From: Chloroflexota bacterium
GTDB taxonomy: Bacteria > Chloroflexota > UBA11872
Assembly (NCBI GenBank): GCA_011523785.1
Contig: WTFW01000132.1
Location: 1-34,155 of the forward strand
DNA: 34,155 nucleotides
Reading direction: 5' to 3'
How positions within the stretch are numbered: position 1 is the first letter of the stretch; each line of letters begins with the position of its first letter. Shown here piece after piece: positions 15,970-23,408 of this stretch. Made by a program: the position numbers and the translations under genes. Below the pieces are notes generated by a model. That model did no database searches, was not told the DNA's origin, and saw only the letters and a list, made by a program, of their open reading frames with translations.

Positions 15970-17334
15970 GTGAATAGCCCACAGGTCGAATACGTTGACG
16001 TCTTTTTCCCCGGTCAGGGCGACACGCTGACCCAGGCGCCGGCCTATCACTGGGATCGGACGGAGGCGCCGGCGGAGGTTTCGGCGAAGGAAGGCCTCTC
16101 GGAGCAGAATGAGCCGGATTCGAATGCGATTCACACGTACGGGGTGACCGCAAACTTCTATACCAACACTCGAGACCCGAACGAGATCCTGATTGCGGTC
16201 ATCAGCACGGACCGGCCGATGCGCCAGCGGATGGCCCAGGCCAAGGTGACCGTCGATTTCACGAACCTGCTGTACCACAACTACGACGGCTTTGGCGTCG
16301 GCATGCCCGGACTGATCGTCACTGACGCCGGGAACGTGGTTGCCGTGTGTTGCCGGCGCCACGATTCAATGAGCGACGGCGGCCACGAGAACGACCTCCT
16401 GTCAGCGCGCAGCGAGGACAGCGGCAAGACCTGGTCGCGACAGCAGGTCATCCACGCCGAACCAGGCCAGTACACGTTCCTTGGGGCGATTGTCGAAGAC
16501 CGGATGACGCGAACGGTTTTCGTGACCTTTTGGAACATCCCCGCCGATGTTCGGGATGACCTTGGGTACTTCAGCACCTACGCCGAGCAGGGCGGCGGGT
16601 TCGGGCTGGTCAAGAGCACCGACGACGGCCGGACCTGGTCAGAAGCCGTGCGCGTCGATCCGAGCCCGAACGCGGAGGGCTGGACCGGGTGGCCCAACAA
16701 CAACGAGCACGGGATTCAGCTCGTCGCCGGGCCGCACCGCGGTCGGCTGGTGATTCCCGGCTTCCTGTATAAGGAAGGCGAGCCCGGACAGGTGCCGGGC
16801 GTGCGCGGCGGCCTGCTCTACAGCGACGACCACGGAACGACGTGGACGGTGGGCGCAGTCTTACCCAATGGATCCGACGAGGCGTCGGTGGTGGAAACCG
16901 CCGGCGGCGAGATCTACGTCAGCTATCGCCGTAATACGCAGCGCCGCGACGGCCGAACCTATGCGCGCAGCGGCGACGGCGGACGGAGCTTCTACGAACT
17001 CGGCGAGCATCCCGAACTCAGCGGCCGGCCGGTCAACGTGGGCCTGGCCCGCCATGGCACGGGCGACGATAACCGACCGGAGATTCTCCTGTTTTCCCAT
17101 CCGATCGGCGTCAACCGCCGCATCCCCGGCGGTACCGAAATGACCATCTATGCGAGCACGGACGACGCGCGCACGTGGCCGATCTCGAAGACCATCGACC
17201 CACGTCCCTGCCGCTACTCGGACCTTGCCGTTACCCCCGAGGGCACCGTGCTCTGCCTGTATAGCGTGGGCAACGTCCGCGACCTGGAGAAGATCACCGT
17301 CGCTCGTCTCGGAATTGAAGACTTGCTCGTCTAG
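15970..17334 (+). CDS. Sialidase-like BNR/Asp-box beta-propeller protein
   Basis: 454 residues from GTG 15970, with a good GGAGGAG element about 5 bases upstream. Five Asp-box repeats are visible: SEDSGKTW (148), STDDGRTW (216), SDDHGTTW (285), SGDGGRSF (334), STDDARTW (396). This is a six-bladed-propeller sialidase fold (GH33-like). Candidate catalytic features such as the arginine triad cannot be assigned confidently by eye, so exo-sialidase activity is not certain; many marine proteins with this fold act on other sugars. No signal peptide, so it may act in the cytoplasm on imported glycans. It follows the solute-binding lipoprotein by 70 bases and converges on vapC. Confidence 0.88.
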   Translation: MNSPQVEYVDVFFPGQGDTLTQAPAYHWDRTEAPAEVSAKEGLSEQNEPDSNAIHTYGVTANFYTNTRDPNEILIAVISTDRPMRQRMAQAKVTVDFTNLLYHNYDGFGVGMPGLIVTDAGNVVAVCCRRHDSMSDGGHENDLLSARSEDSGKTWSRQQVIHAEPGQYTFLGAIVEDRMTRTVFVTFWNIPADVRDDLGYFSTYAEQGGGFGLVKSTDDGRTWSEAVRVDPSPNAEGWTGWPNNNEHGIQLVAGPHRGRLVIPGFLYKEGEPGQVPGVRGGLLYSDDHGTTWTVGAVLPNGSDEASVVETAGGEIYVSYRRNTQRRDGRTYARSGDGGRSFYELGEHPELSGRPVNVGLARHGTGDDNRPEILLFSHPIGVNRRIPGGTEMTIYASTDDARTWPISKTIDPRPCRYSDLAVTPEGTVLCLYSVGNVRDLEKITVARLGIEDLLV

Positions 17335-17377
17335 CTCGATCCGCCACGAGTGAACCGCCAGCCCAAGAAGTGTTGGG

Positions 17378-17794
17378 TCAGTGCCTTGACATGCCGGTAG
17401 GGACTATTACCACCTCCGCCTTGCAGCCCGGAACGTTCCCGAGTGCGGCGTCGCAGGAGATCAGAGGAGCACCGAGAGCCTCCGCCAGGGCCAGGTAAAC
17501 CCCGTCATAGACCGTGACATGCGCCCGGAGCGCAAAGGCTCGCGAGATCAACGCCGTATGGGGAAACCTGCGAATCGGAAGATCGGCCAGGTCGTCAAGA
17601 GCGGCCTGGGCACGAGCTGCTGACATCTCTCGAGCCAGGACGAGCCGCCGAAGAGCCTGACCGATTTCGGGGTCCAGAAGGTGCGGCGCACAGACGACGT
17701 CCTGATCGCCGAAATGCCGGGCCAACACGTTCCCCGCAGGACTTTCGGGGCCGAGCAGCATTTCCACGACCACCGACGCGTCGGCGACGATCAC
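17378..17794 (-). CDS. vapC: VapC-family PIN-domain toxin (ribonuclease)
   Basis: 138 residues. The four conserved acidic residues of PIN nucleases are visible: Asp5 (VADAS), Glu43 (DPEIG), Asp97 (TVYDGVY) and Asp115 (SCDAAL). Such toxins cleave RNA, commonly tRNA or rRNA, with Mg2+ and stop growth until the antitoxin neutralises them. The ATG overlaps the antitoxin stop (ATGA), so the pair is co-translated. Normal size for the family. Target RNA unknown. Confidence 0.93.
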   Translation of the reverse strand: MIVADASVVVEMLLGPESPAGNVLARHFGDQDVVCAPHLLDPEIGQALRRLVLAREMSAARAQAALDDLADLPIRRFPHTALISRAFALRAHVTVYDGVYLALAEALGAPLISCDAALGNVPGCKAEVVIVPTGMSRH

Positions 17795-18027
17795 CGCCGC
17801 TCGCGTTCACGCCGGATGATCTGGGCCGGGGATTCAGAGAGCCGTGGACGTTCCCGGGCGGCGATCCGGGCCAGCACCTCCTCAACCGGCGGGACCGACA
17901 GCGCTCGCTCCAACTCTCGAAGCAAAAAGTCCGAGAGACTCAGCCCGGCGCGGGCCGCTCTGGCCTTGGCCTCGCGATGCACCTCGTCCGGCACATTGCG
18001 GACCTGGATCATCTTCGACATGCTCAT
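17791..18027 (-). CDS. vapB: VapB/FitA-like ribbon-helix-helix antitoxin
   Basis: About 78 residues from ATG 18027; GTG 18030 and ATG 18021 are also in frame. The N-terminal ribbon-helix-helix reads MIQVRNVPDEVHREAKARAA then AGLSLSDFLLRELE, the typical FitA/VapB pattern with a beta-strand that contacts DNA. The C-terminal part (about 50-78) is charged and would wrap the toxin. It neutralises VapC and, with it, represses the operon; a matching inverted repeat lies upstream at 18038-18052. Confidence 0.92.
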   Translation of the reverse strand: MSMSKMIQVRNVPDEVHREAKARAARAGLSLSDFLLRELERALSVPPVEEVLARIAARERPRLSESPAQIIRRERERR

Positions 18028-18037
18028 CACAGTAACA

Positions 18038-18052
18038 CATGTTTATGACATG
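18038..18052. promoter_or_regulatory. Candidate VapBC autorepression operator
   Basis: CATGT (18038-18042) and ACATG (18048-18052) form a perfect inverted repeat with a 5-bp spacer, ten bases upstream of the vapB start and over its likely promoter region. Ribbon-helix-helix antitoxins bind such short inverted repeats. Confidence 0.42.
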
Positions 18053-18101
18053 CAAAATGCTATTTCCCATGTTTGGCCTGCCGGCACGCTCACGTGCTCG
18101 C

Positions 18102-18130
18102 TTGACAGTCCCCGTCCGCCCGGCAACACT
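18102..18130 (+). promoter_or_regulatory. Candidate promoter of the btu-cob operon
   Basis: A perfect -35 TTGACA (18102-18107) and a weak -10 AACACT (18125-18130) are 17 bases apart. Transcription would begin near 18137, just ahead of the riboswitch aptamer. It is divergent from vapBC. Confidence 0.45.
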
Positions 18131-18160
18131 TCCGCCCGACTGAACATCGTTACGCATCGT

Positions 18161-18324
18161 TCGTTCAGGTGCCCGTCCCAGGGAGAATAGGGAAGGCGGT
18201 GCAAATCCGCCGCGGTAGCGCCACTGTAAGCGGGATTTCGGGGCCGGGGCCCACTGTCGAGGAATCGACGGGAAGGGACCGGCGACACACGTAAGCCCGT
18301 AAGCCAGGAGACCTGCCTGAACGA
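18161..18324 (+). ncRNA. Cobalamin riboswitch aptamer
   Basis: The adenosylcobalamin-type core is plain: GGAAGGCGGTGCAAATCC (18191-18208), GCCACTGTAA (18220-18229), and the B12 box AAGCCAGGAGACCTGCC (18301-18317). The outer P1 helix is 9 bp, TCGTTCAGG (18161-18169) with CCTGAACGA (18316-18324). It senses cobalamin in the nascent mRNA and lowers expression of the downstream uptake and assembly genes when the vitamin is abundant. The downstream linker (18325-18417) would be the expression platform. Confidence 0.95.
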
Positions 18325-18428
18325 GAGGTGACCGCTCTCCGCATTAAGAGAGGGTTCCTCGGGGTCAGGCCATAGGGCCAGGCTCACGGAAGCCCTGGAC
18401 TTCAGCGGAGACCCGCTGGAGGCAGGAC
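18325..18428 (+). promoter_or_regulatory. Riboswitch expression platform and ribosome-binding site of btuC
   Basis: After the aptamer, GAGAG (18324-18328) can pair with CTCTC (18335-18339), which can alternatively pair with GAGAG further on, giving mutually exclusive hairpins. A 6-bp hairpin (18403-18418, CAGCGG with CCGCTG) ends exactly at the GGAGG Shine-Dalgarno (18418-18422). There is no U-tract, so control of translation start rather than transcription termination seems likelier. The GGAGG sits 6 bases before TTG 18429 and decides the start of btuC. Confidence 0.5.
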
Positions 18429-19508
18429 TTGCGAGAGGCCGCTCGACCGACGTCGATGCGTCAATTCCGCCAGGCCGGCATTTCCGTTCGCCTTGCTGTT
18501 GGCGGCGTGGTGCTCGGCGGGCTGGTGGTGCTGGCATCGTTGATCTCGCTGAGCCTTGGGCCGGTCGAGATTCCAGCGGGGCACGTGGCGGCCATCGTGC
18601 TGTCGTTCGTTGGCCTGGACCTGGCCGAGGTCAGTCGCACCGAGCACCTGGTCATCGAGCAAATCCGGCTGCCGCGGATCCTCGTGGGCGCCTTCGTGGG
18701 GATGGCGCTGGCGGTGGCCGGGGCGACGATGCAGGGGCTCTTCCGCAACCCGATGGCCGATCCAGGAATCATCGGGGTCTCGGCGGGCGGGGCGCTGGGC
18801 GCCGTGATTGCGATTGCCACGCAGCTGACGGGGCTGTATTTCCTGGCGCTGCCGTCGTTTGCATTCGTGGGGGCGGTGGCGGCGACGTTCCTGGTCTATG
18901 GCATTGCCGCGGTTGGCGGGCAATTCTCGATGGCGACGCTGTTGCTGGCGGGGGTGGCGGTGAACGCGTTCCTGGGCGCGGTGATCTCCGCCATCATCAT
19001 CCTGCTGCCGGACAACGAGGCACTGCGCGAGATCCTGTTCTGGTTGGCGGGCGGCCTGGATTCGCGGGCCTGGGAGCACGTGCACATCTCGGCGCCACTG
19101 ATCGTGGTCGCCACAGTCGTGATCCTGGTGCGCGCGCGCGATTTGAACCTGTTGATGCTGGGCGATGACGAGGCGCGGGCGCTTGGTGTGCGGGTGGGCC
19201 TGACGCGCGTGGTGCTGCTGGCGGCGGCCGCCCTGGCCACGGGAGCAGCCGTGGCCGTGAGCGGAACCATCGCCTTTGTAGGTCTGGTCACCCCGCACAT
19301 TTTGCGGCTGGTGCTGGGGCCGGATCACCGGGTGCTGATCCCGCTGAGCGCGCTGGCGGGGGCGGTGTTCGTGATCGTGGCCGACACGTTTGCGCGGACG
19401 ATCATTCAACCGGCGGAGTTTCGGGTTGGCGTTCTCACGGCTTTCGTGGGCGCGCCGTTTTTCGTCTTGTTGCTGATTCGGAATAAGCGTCAGGCCTATG
19501 CGCTGTGA
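18429..19508 (+). CDS. btuC: Cobalamin ABC transporter permease (FecCD/BtuC family)
   Basis: 359 residues from TTG 18429, chosen because of the well-spaced GGAGG; ATG 18456 lacks one. About ten membrane helices are visible, with family segments LPRILVGAFVGMALAVAGATMQGLFRNPMADP kept in the first third and GDDEARALGVRVG in the cytoplasmic loop contacting the ATPase, then GTIAFVGLVTPHILRL near the end. FecCD permeases carry cobalamin or iron siderophores; the upstream cobalamin riboswitch and downstream cobalamin genes settle it as B12. Its stop overlaps the next gene, and it is the first gene of the plus-strand operon. Confidence 0.95.
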   Translation: MREAARPTSMRQFRQAGISVRLAVGGVVLGGLVVLASLISLSLGPVEIPAGHVAAIVLSFVGLDLAEVSRTEHLVIEQIRLPRILVGAFVGMALAVAGATMQGLFRNPMADPGIIGVSAGGALGAVIAIATQLTGLYFLALPSFAFVGAVAATFLVYGIAAVGGQFSMATLLLAGVAVNAFLGAVISAIIILLPDNEALREILFWLAGGLDSRAWEHVHISAPLIVVATVVILVRARDLNLLMLGDDEARALGVRVGLTRVVLLAAAALATGAAVAVSGTIAFVGLVTPHILRLVLGPDHRVLIPLSALAGAVFVIVADTFARTIIQPAEFRVGVLTAFVGAPFFVLLLIRNKRQAYAL

Positions 19509-19540
19509 TGCGCGACCAGTTGAAAGGACTCTTGGTTTCA

Positions 19541-20839
19541 ATGCGTCAACTGCGTAGCTTCGTCGTGTTGCCGATTCTTGCGCTGGTGCTGGCGCTGGCC
19601 TTTTCGGCCTGCGGACCGGAGGACGATGTCTCGCCACCGCCGGCCGCAACGCCGCAGGTCGTACGCGCGGAGAGAGCATCACCACCGGCCGCTACGGCGC
19701 AGCCGACGCCGGAGGCCACGGTCGAGCCAACGCCGGCGGCGACCGCACGGCCGACAGCCAGCCCGGCGGCGACTCCAGCACCGACGCAGGAGCCCACGCC
19801 GACCCCTGAGCCAACCGCCGAGGCCACGCCTACGGCAACAGCCACGGCAACGCCGGAAGCTACGCCCGAGCCGGATCCGACGGAGGAACCCACGCCCCCG
19901 GCGCCGGCGTTTGCCGAGGCGTTCCAGGGCGTGCAGGGGATCGTTGATCCGAGCAATTTCGGTTGGCCACGTGAAGTGGAGGGGCTGAATGGAGTCGTCA
20001 GCATCCCGGCGAAGCCGCTGAGCATCATCACGGCGTCCGTGGGACACGACGAGATGACGCTGGCGATCGTTCCGATCGAGCGACTGATCGCGGTGGGCGG
20101 TTCGTCAAAGAACGCGACGTATTCGAACGTCGCGGACCTGCTGCAGGAGAAGACCGAGATCTCGCGCGACCCGGAGACAATCATTGCGCAGGAGCCGGAC
20201 ATCATGGTCACCAGCCCGTTCTTCTCGGCGGACGGGATTGCAGCTCTGACCAAGGCGGGGATTCCGGTGATCCAGACCGAGCTCACGCAGGGCCCGGAGG
20301 CCCGGATCAACAACATCCTGCTGATGGGCTACATCTATGGGGAAGAGGCGCGGGCTGTTGCGTTTGCCGCCGAGGTTCGCGAGCGATACGAGAGCCTGGT
20401 TGCGGTGACCGGCGCGGTTGAGGAGCAGCCGCGCGTGCTGGCGCTGACGCAGTTCGGCGACAAGATCTGGACGGCCGGGAAGGACTCCACGGAAGGGGGC
20501 GTGATTTCCGCGGCTGGCGGCCTGAACGTGGCGGCCGAGGCCGGGATCGAGGGTAACCAGACCACCAGCCTGGAAGGCGTGATTGCGATGAACCCGGAGG
20601 TGATCGTGATCGCGCAGCCAGTCGAGTTCGGGGCCAACGAGTTCCGGCAGAGCCTGCTGGAGAATGAGGCGCTGGCTGAGCTCCCGGCGGTCAAGAACGA
20701 GGCCATCTACGTGGTTGAGAGCAAGCACTTCACCACGCTGTCCTACTGGAACATCCGCGGGGCCGAAGATCTGGCCCGAATCCTGTGGCCGGATGCGTTG
20801 GGCGACTCCGAGCGTCCGCCCTTTAGCCTGGCGGAGTAG
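19541..20839 (+). CDS. btuF: Cobalamin-binding lipoprotein of the ABC transporter (BtuF-like)
   Basis: 432 residues from ATG 19541, which begins a model lipoprotein signal (MRQLRSF, hydrophobic core, FSAC with Cys24) and has AAAGGA about 12 bases before; GTG 19505 or ATG 19508 would add 12-11 residues. A Thr/Pro/Ala/Glu-rich low-complexity tether follows (about residues 30-125). The class-III binding-protein domain starts around 140: DEMTLAIVPIERLIAVG, EPDIMVTSPFF, NPEVIVIAQP. It captures cobalamin or other corrinoids outside the membrane for BtuCD. The context (riboswitch, btuC, btuD) supports B12 over siderophores. Confidence 0.93.
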   Translation: MRQLRSFVVLPILALVLALAFSACGPEDDVSPPPAATPQVVRAERASPPAATAQPTPEATVEPTPAATARPTASPAATPAPTQEPTPTPEPTAEATPTATATATPEATPEPDPTEEPTPPAPAFAEAFQGVQGIVDPSNFGWPREVEGLNGVVSIPAKPLSIITASVGHDEMTLAIVPIERLIAVGGSSKNATYSNVADLLQEKTEISRDPETIIAQEPDIMVTSPFFSADGIAALTKAGIPVIQTELTQGPEARINNILLMGYIYGEEARAVAFAAEVRERYESLVAVTGAVEEQPRVLALTQFGDKIWTAGKDSTEGGVISAAGGLNVAAEAGIEGNQTTSLEGVIAMNPEVIVIAQPVEFGANEFRQSLLENEALAELPAVKNEAIYVVESKHFTTLSYWNIRGAEDLARILWPDALGDSERPPFSLAE

Positions 20840-20845
20840 TTGACG

Positions 20846-21754
20846 ATGCAGACCGAGTGGACAGCGTCTATCCGGGCGGACGAACTCGGCTTCCGGGTCG
20901 AGGCGAAGGCGCTGCTCCAGCGCGTGCGGCTGCACGCGGACCAGGGTCAACTGGTCGGTCTGATCGGTCCGAATGGCGCGGGGAAGTCAACGCTTCTCCG
21001 CGCCATCGCGGGCGTGCTGCGGCCGCAGGAGGGGGCGGTCTGGTTGGAGGGCGAAGAGCTTGATTCCCTTCCAGCCAAGGACGTGGCGGCCCGAATGGCC
21101 CTGGTGCCGCAGATCGCGCCGTATACGCACGGGTTCACGGCGCGTGAGCTGGTGCTGATGGGTCGGTATCCACACCTGGGCCGGTTTCAAATTGAAGGGG
21201 CGGCCGACGAGGCGATTGCTCGCGAGGCGATGGAGCTCACGGAGACCGATGAGTTCGCCGATCGGACCCTCGACACGTTGTCAGGGGGCGAGCGTCAGCG
21301 CGTATTCGTGTCGCGAGCCCTGGCCCAACAGCCGCGCGTTCTGCTGCTGGACGAGCCGACGGCCAACCTGGACGTGCTGCACAAGCTGCGGGTGCTGGAC
21401 CTAGTCCGGCGGTTGGTGGACGAGGGGCTGACGGCGGTGGCCGCCATTCACGACCTGGGGATGGCGGCGCGGTATTGCGATCGCCTGGTGCTGCTCAACG
21501 GCGGGCGGGTGCTGGCCGAGGGACCGCCCGAGGAGGTGCTGGTTCCGGAGATCATCGAGTCGGCATTTGGCGTGCGTTCGGCCGTATATCGCGATCCGGT
21601 AACCGGCTCGCTGACCGTCAGCCTCATAGCCCCAGCCGACGAGAACGGCTCGCACCCGCCAGAACCAGTCGCGAAGGGCGGCAATGGTCGTGCGGCCCAG
21701 CATCCGCAAGATTCGCGAACCGTTGGGCCCGGACCCCGAGCCGACGAGCTGTGA
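20846..21754 (+). CDS. btuD: Cobalamin ABC transporter ATP-binding protein
   Basis: 302 residues from ATG 20846, preferred over TTG 20840 because GGAG (20833-20836) is 9 bases upstream of it. Walker A GPNGAGKS (41-48), Q-loop LVPQIAPY, signature LSGGERQRV, Walker B VLLLDEPTANLD and the H-loop IHDLGMAARYCDRL are complete. It drives B12 import through BtuC. The last 45 residues are a polar, Pro/Arg-rich tail outside the ABC core and not seen in typical BtuD. The stop overlaps the GTG of cobO. Confidence 0.95.
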   Translation: MQTEWTASIRADELGFRVEAKALLQRVRLHADQGQLVGLIGPNGAGKSTLLRAIAGVLRPQEGAVWLEGEELDSLPAKDVAARMALVPQIAPYTHGFTARELVLMGRYPHLGRFQIEGAADEAIAREAMELTETDEFADRTLDTLSGGERQRVFVSRALAQQPRVLLLDEPTANLDVLHKLRVLDLVRRLVDEGLTAVAAIHDLGMAARYCDRLVLLNGGRVLAEGPPEEVLVPEIIESAFGVRSAVYRDPVTGSLTVSLIAPADENGSHPPEPVAKGGNGRAAQHPQDSRTVGPGPRADEL

Positions 21755-22326
21755 GCGACCGGAATCCGCAGGCTCGACCCGCCGAGGTTCCCAAGCGCCG
21801 GCGCGTCCGACACGGCCTGGTGATCGTCAATACCGGCGAAGGCAAGGGTAAGACGACGGCGGCGCTGGGGGTGATGTTTCGGGCCTGGGGGCGCGACTTT
21901 AAGATTCGGATGTTCCAGTTCATCAAACACACCGGGGCCACGTTCGGCGAGCAGCGGGCGGCGATGCGGCTGGACATTCCCATCGAGGCCCTGGGTGACG
22001 GGTTTACGTGGCTCTCCAAGGACATGGATCGGACTGCGGCGCTGGCGGTGGAGCAGTGGGGCCACTGCAAAGGGGCCATCCTGAAGGGCGACGAAGACAT
22101 CATCGTGCTGGACGAGTTCACCTACGCCATGCACTACGGGTGGGTGCCGGTGGAGGATGTGGTGGAGACGCTGAAGGCGCGGCCGGCGCCGCTGCACGTG
22201 ATCATCACCGGCCGGTATGCGCCGCAGGAACTGATCGACTGCGCGGACCTGGTGACCGAAATGAAGCTGATCAAGCACCCCTATCGCGAGCAGGGCATTC
22301 GGGCGCAACGGGGGATTGAGTTCTAG
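21751..22326 (+). CDS. cobO: Cob(I)yrinic acid a,c-diamide adenosyltransferase (CobO/CobA family)
   Basis: 192 residues from GTG 21751, overlapping the btuD stop (GTGA); the frame is open further upstream inside btuD but that part is arginine-rich nonsense. P-loop NTGEGKGKTTAALG (about residues 25-38), FIKHTGATFGE, GHCKGAILKGD, IIVLDEFTYAMHYGW and VIITGRYAPQELIDCADLVTEM are the family signature. It transfers 5'-deoxyadenosine from ATP to the cobalt of corrinoids in the cytoplasm, the first committed step after uptake. Confidence 0.96.
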   Translation: MSDRNPQARPAEVPKRRRVRHGLVIVNTGEGKGKTTAALGVMFRAWGRDFKIRMFQFIKHTGATFGEQRAAMRLDIPIEALGDGFTWLSKDMDRTAALAVEQWGHCKGAILKGDEDIIVLDEFTYAMHYGWVPVEDVVETLKARPAPLHVIITGRYAPQELIDCADLVTEMKLIKHPYREQGIRAQRGIEF

Positions 22327-22328
22327 GC

Positions 22329-23408
22329 GTGCGACTCGAGGACGTTGTCGCCGGCATCCGCCCGGGTGATGCCCGAGCGAAGCAGGCGGCAACGCGGCGT
22401 CAGCAGCGGCTGACGAAGCCGCCGGGCAGTTTGGGCCGGCTGGAAGAGATTTCGATTCAGCTGGCCGGGATCTTCGGAACCGAGCGCCCGAATGCTCGAG
22501 ACACCACCTTGATCGTTGCCGCCGCCGATCACGGGGTGGTGGCACAGGGAGTCTCCGGCTATCCCCAGACGGTCACCGCCCAGATGGTGCTGAATTTCCT
22601 GGCCGGTGGGGCGGCGATCAGCGTGATGGCGCGAGCGCGGGGCGTCGAGCTGGTGATTGTGGACGCGGGGGTTGCCTCGCCGCTGCCCGAGCACCCGGAC
22701 CTTCGGGTTGTGGCGGCGGGACGGGGAACTGCGGACATGACGCGGGGACCGGCGATGACTCGTGTACAGGCTGAAGCCTGCATTTCGGCGGGCGTCGGCA
22801 TCGCCCTGGACGCCGCCAAGAAAGGTGCGCACGTTATCGCTACGGGCGACATGGGCATCGGCAACACCACGGCCGCGAGCGCCATTACGGCCGCGCTGAC
22901 CGGGAATCCGCCAGGCCTGACGACCGGGCGGGGCACGGGTAGATCCGATCCGGAACTTCAGCACAAGATCGCCTGCGTGGAACAGTCGCTCGATGTGAAT
23001 CAGCCGGACGCCAATGACGGCATTGACGTTCTGCGCACGGTTGGCGGCTTCGAGATCGGTGTGCTGGCGGGCGTAGTCCTGGGCGGGGCGCTGGCTCGGC
23101 GTGCCGTGGTGCTCGACGGTTTCGTCTCCGGCGCCGCCGCACTGATCGCCCACAGCCTCTGCCCAGCGGTCCTGGACTACCTGATCGCCGGCCATCAGTC
23201 GGCCGAACCGGGTCACCGGCTCGCGCTGCGGCACCTGGGTCTGCAGCCCCTGCTGGATCTGGACATGCGGCTGGGTGAGGGGACGGGGGCCCTGCTGGCG
23301 ACGGGACTGGTTGAAATCGCCGCGGCCTGCCTGTCCGACATGGCCACCTTTGAAAAGGCCGGAGTTTCGGACCGGGTGCCGGAGGGTTCCGCGGAAGTCT
23401 CGGCATGA
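22329..23408 (+). CDS. cobT: Nicotinate-nucleotide:dimethylbenzimidazole phosphoribosyltransferase
   Basis: 359 residues from GTG 22329, two bases after the cobO stop. KPPGSLGRLEEISIQLAGI near the N-terminus, AADHGVVAQGVSGYP, GDMGIGNTTAASA, VGGFEIGVLAG, and LDMRLGEGTGA (with the catalytic glutamate) are diagnostic. It makes alpha-ribazole phosphate from nicotinate mononucleotide and the lower-ligand base. The base (DMB or another benzimidazole) must come from elsewhere, since no DMB synthesis gene is here. Overlaps cobS by 4 bp (ATGA). Confidence 0.97.
   Translation: MRLEDVVAGIRPGDARAKQAATRRQQRLTKPPGSLGRLEEISIQLAGIFGTERPNARDTTLIVAAADHGVVAQGVSGYPQTVTAQMVLNFLAGGAAISVMARARGVELVIVDAGVASPLPEHPDLRVVAAGRGTADMTRGPAMTRVQAEACISAGVGIALDAAKKGAHVIATGDMGIGNTTAASAITAALTGNPPGLTTGRGTGRSDPELQHKIACVEQSLDVNQPDANDGIDVLRTVGGFEIGVLAGVVLGGALARRAVVLDGFVSGAAALIAHSLCPAVLDYLIAGHQSAEPGHRLALRHLGLQPLLDLDMRLGEGTGALLATGLVEIAAACLSDMATFEKAGVSDRVPEGSAEVSA

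Noticed and set aside
18402-19685. 427-codon minus-strand open frame
   Set aside because: Antisense to btuC; translation rich in Arg, Gln and His with no domain and covering the riboswitch platform.
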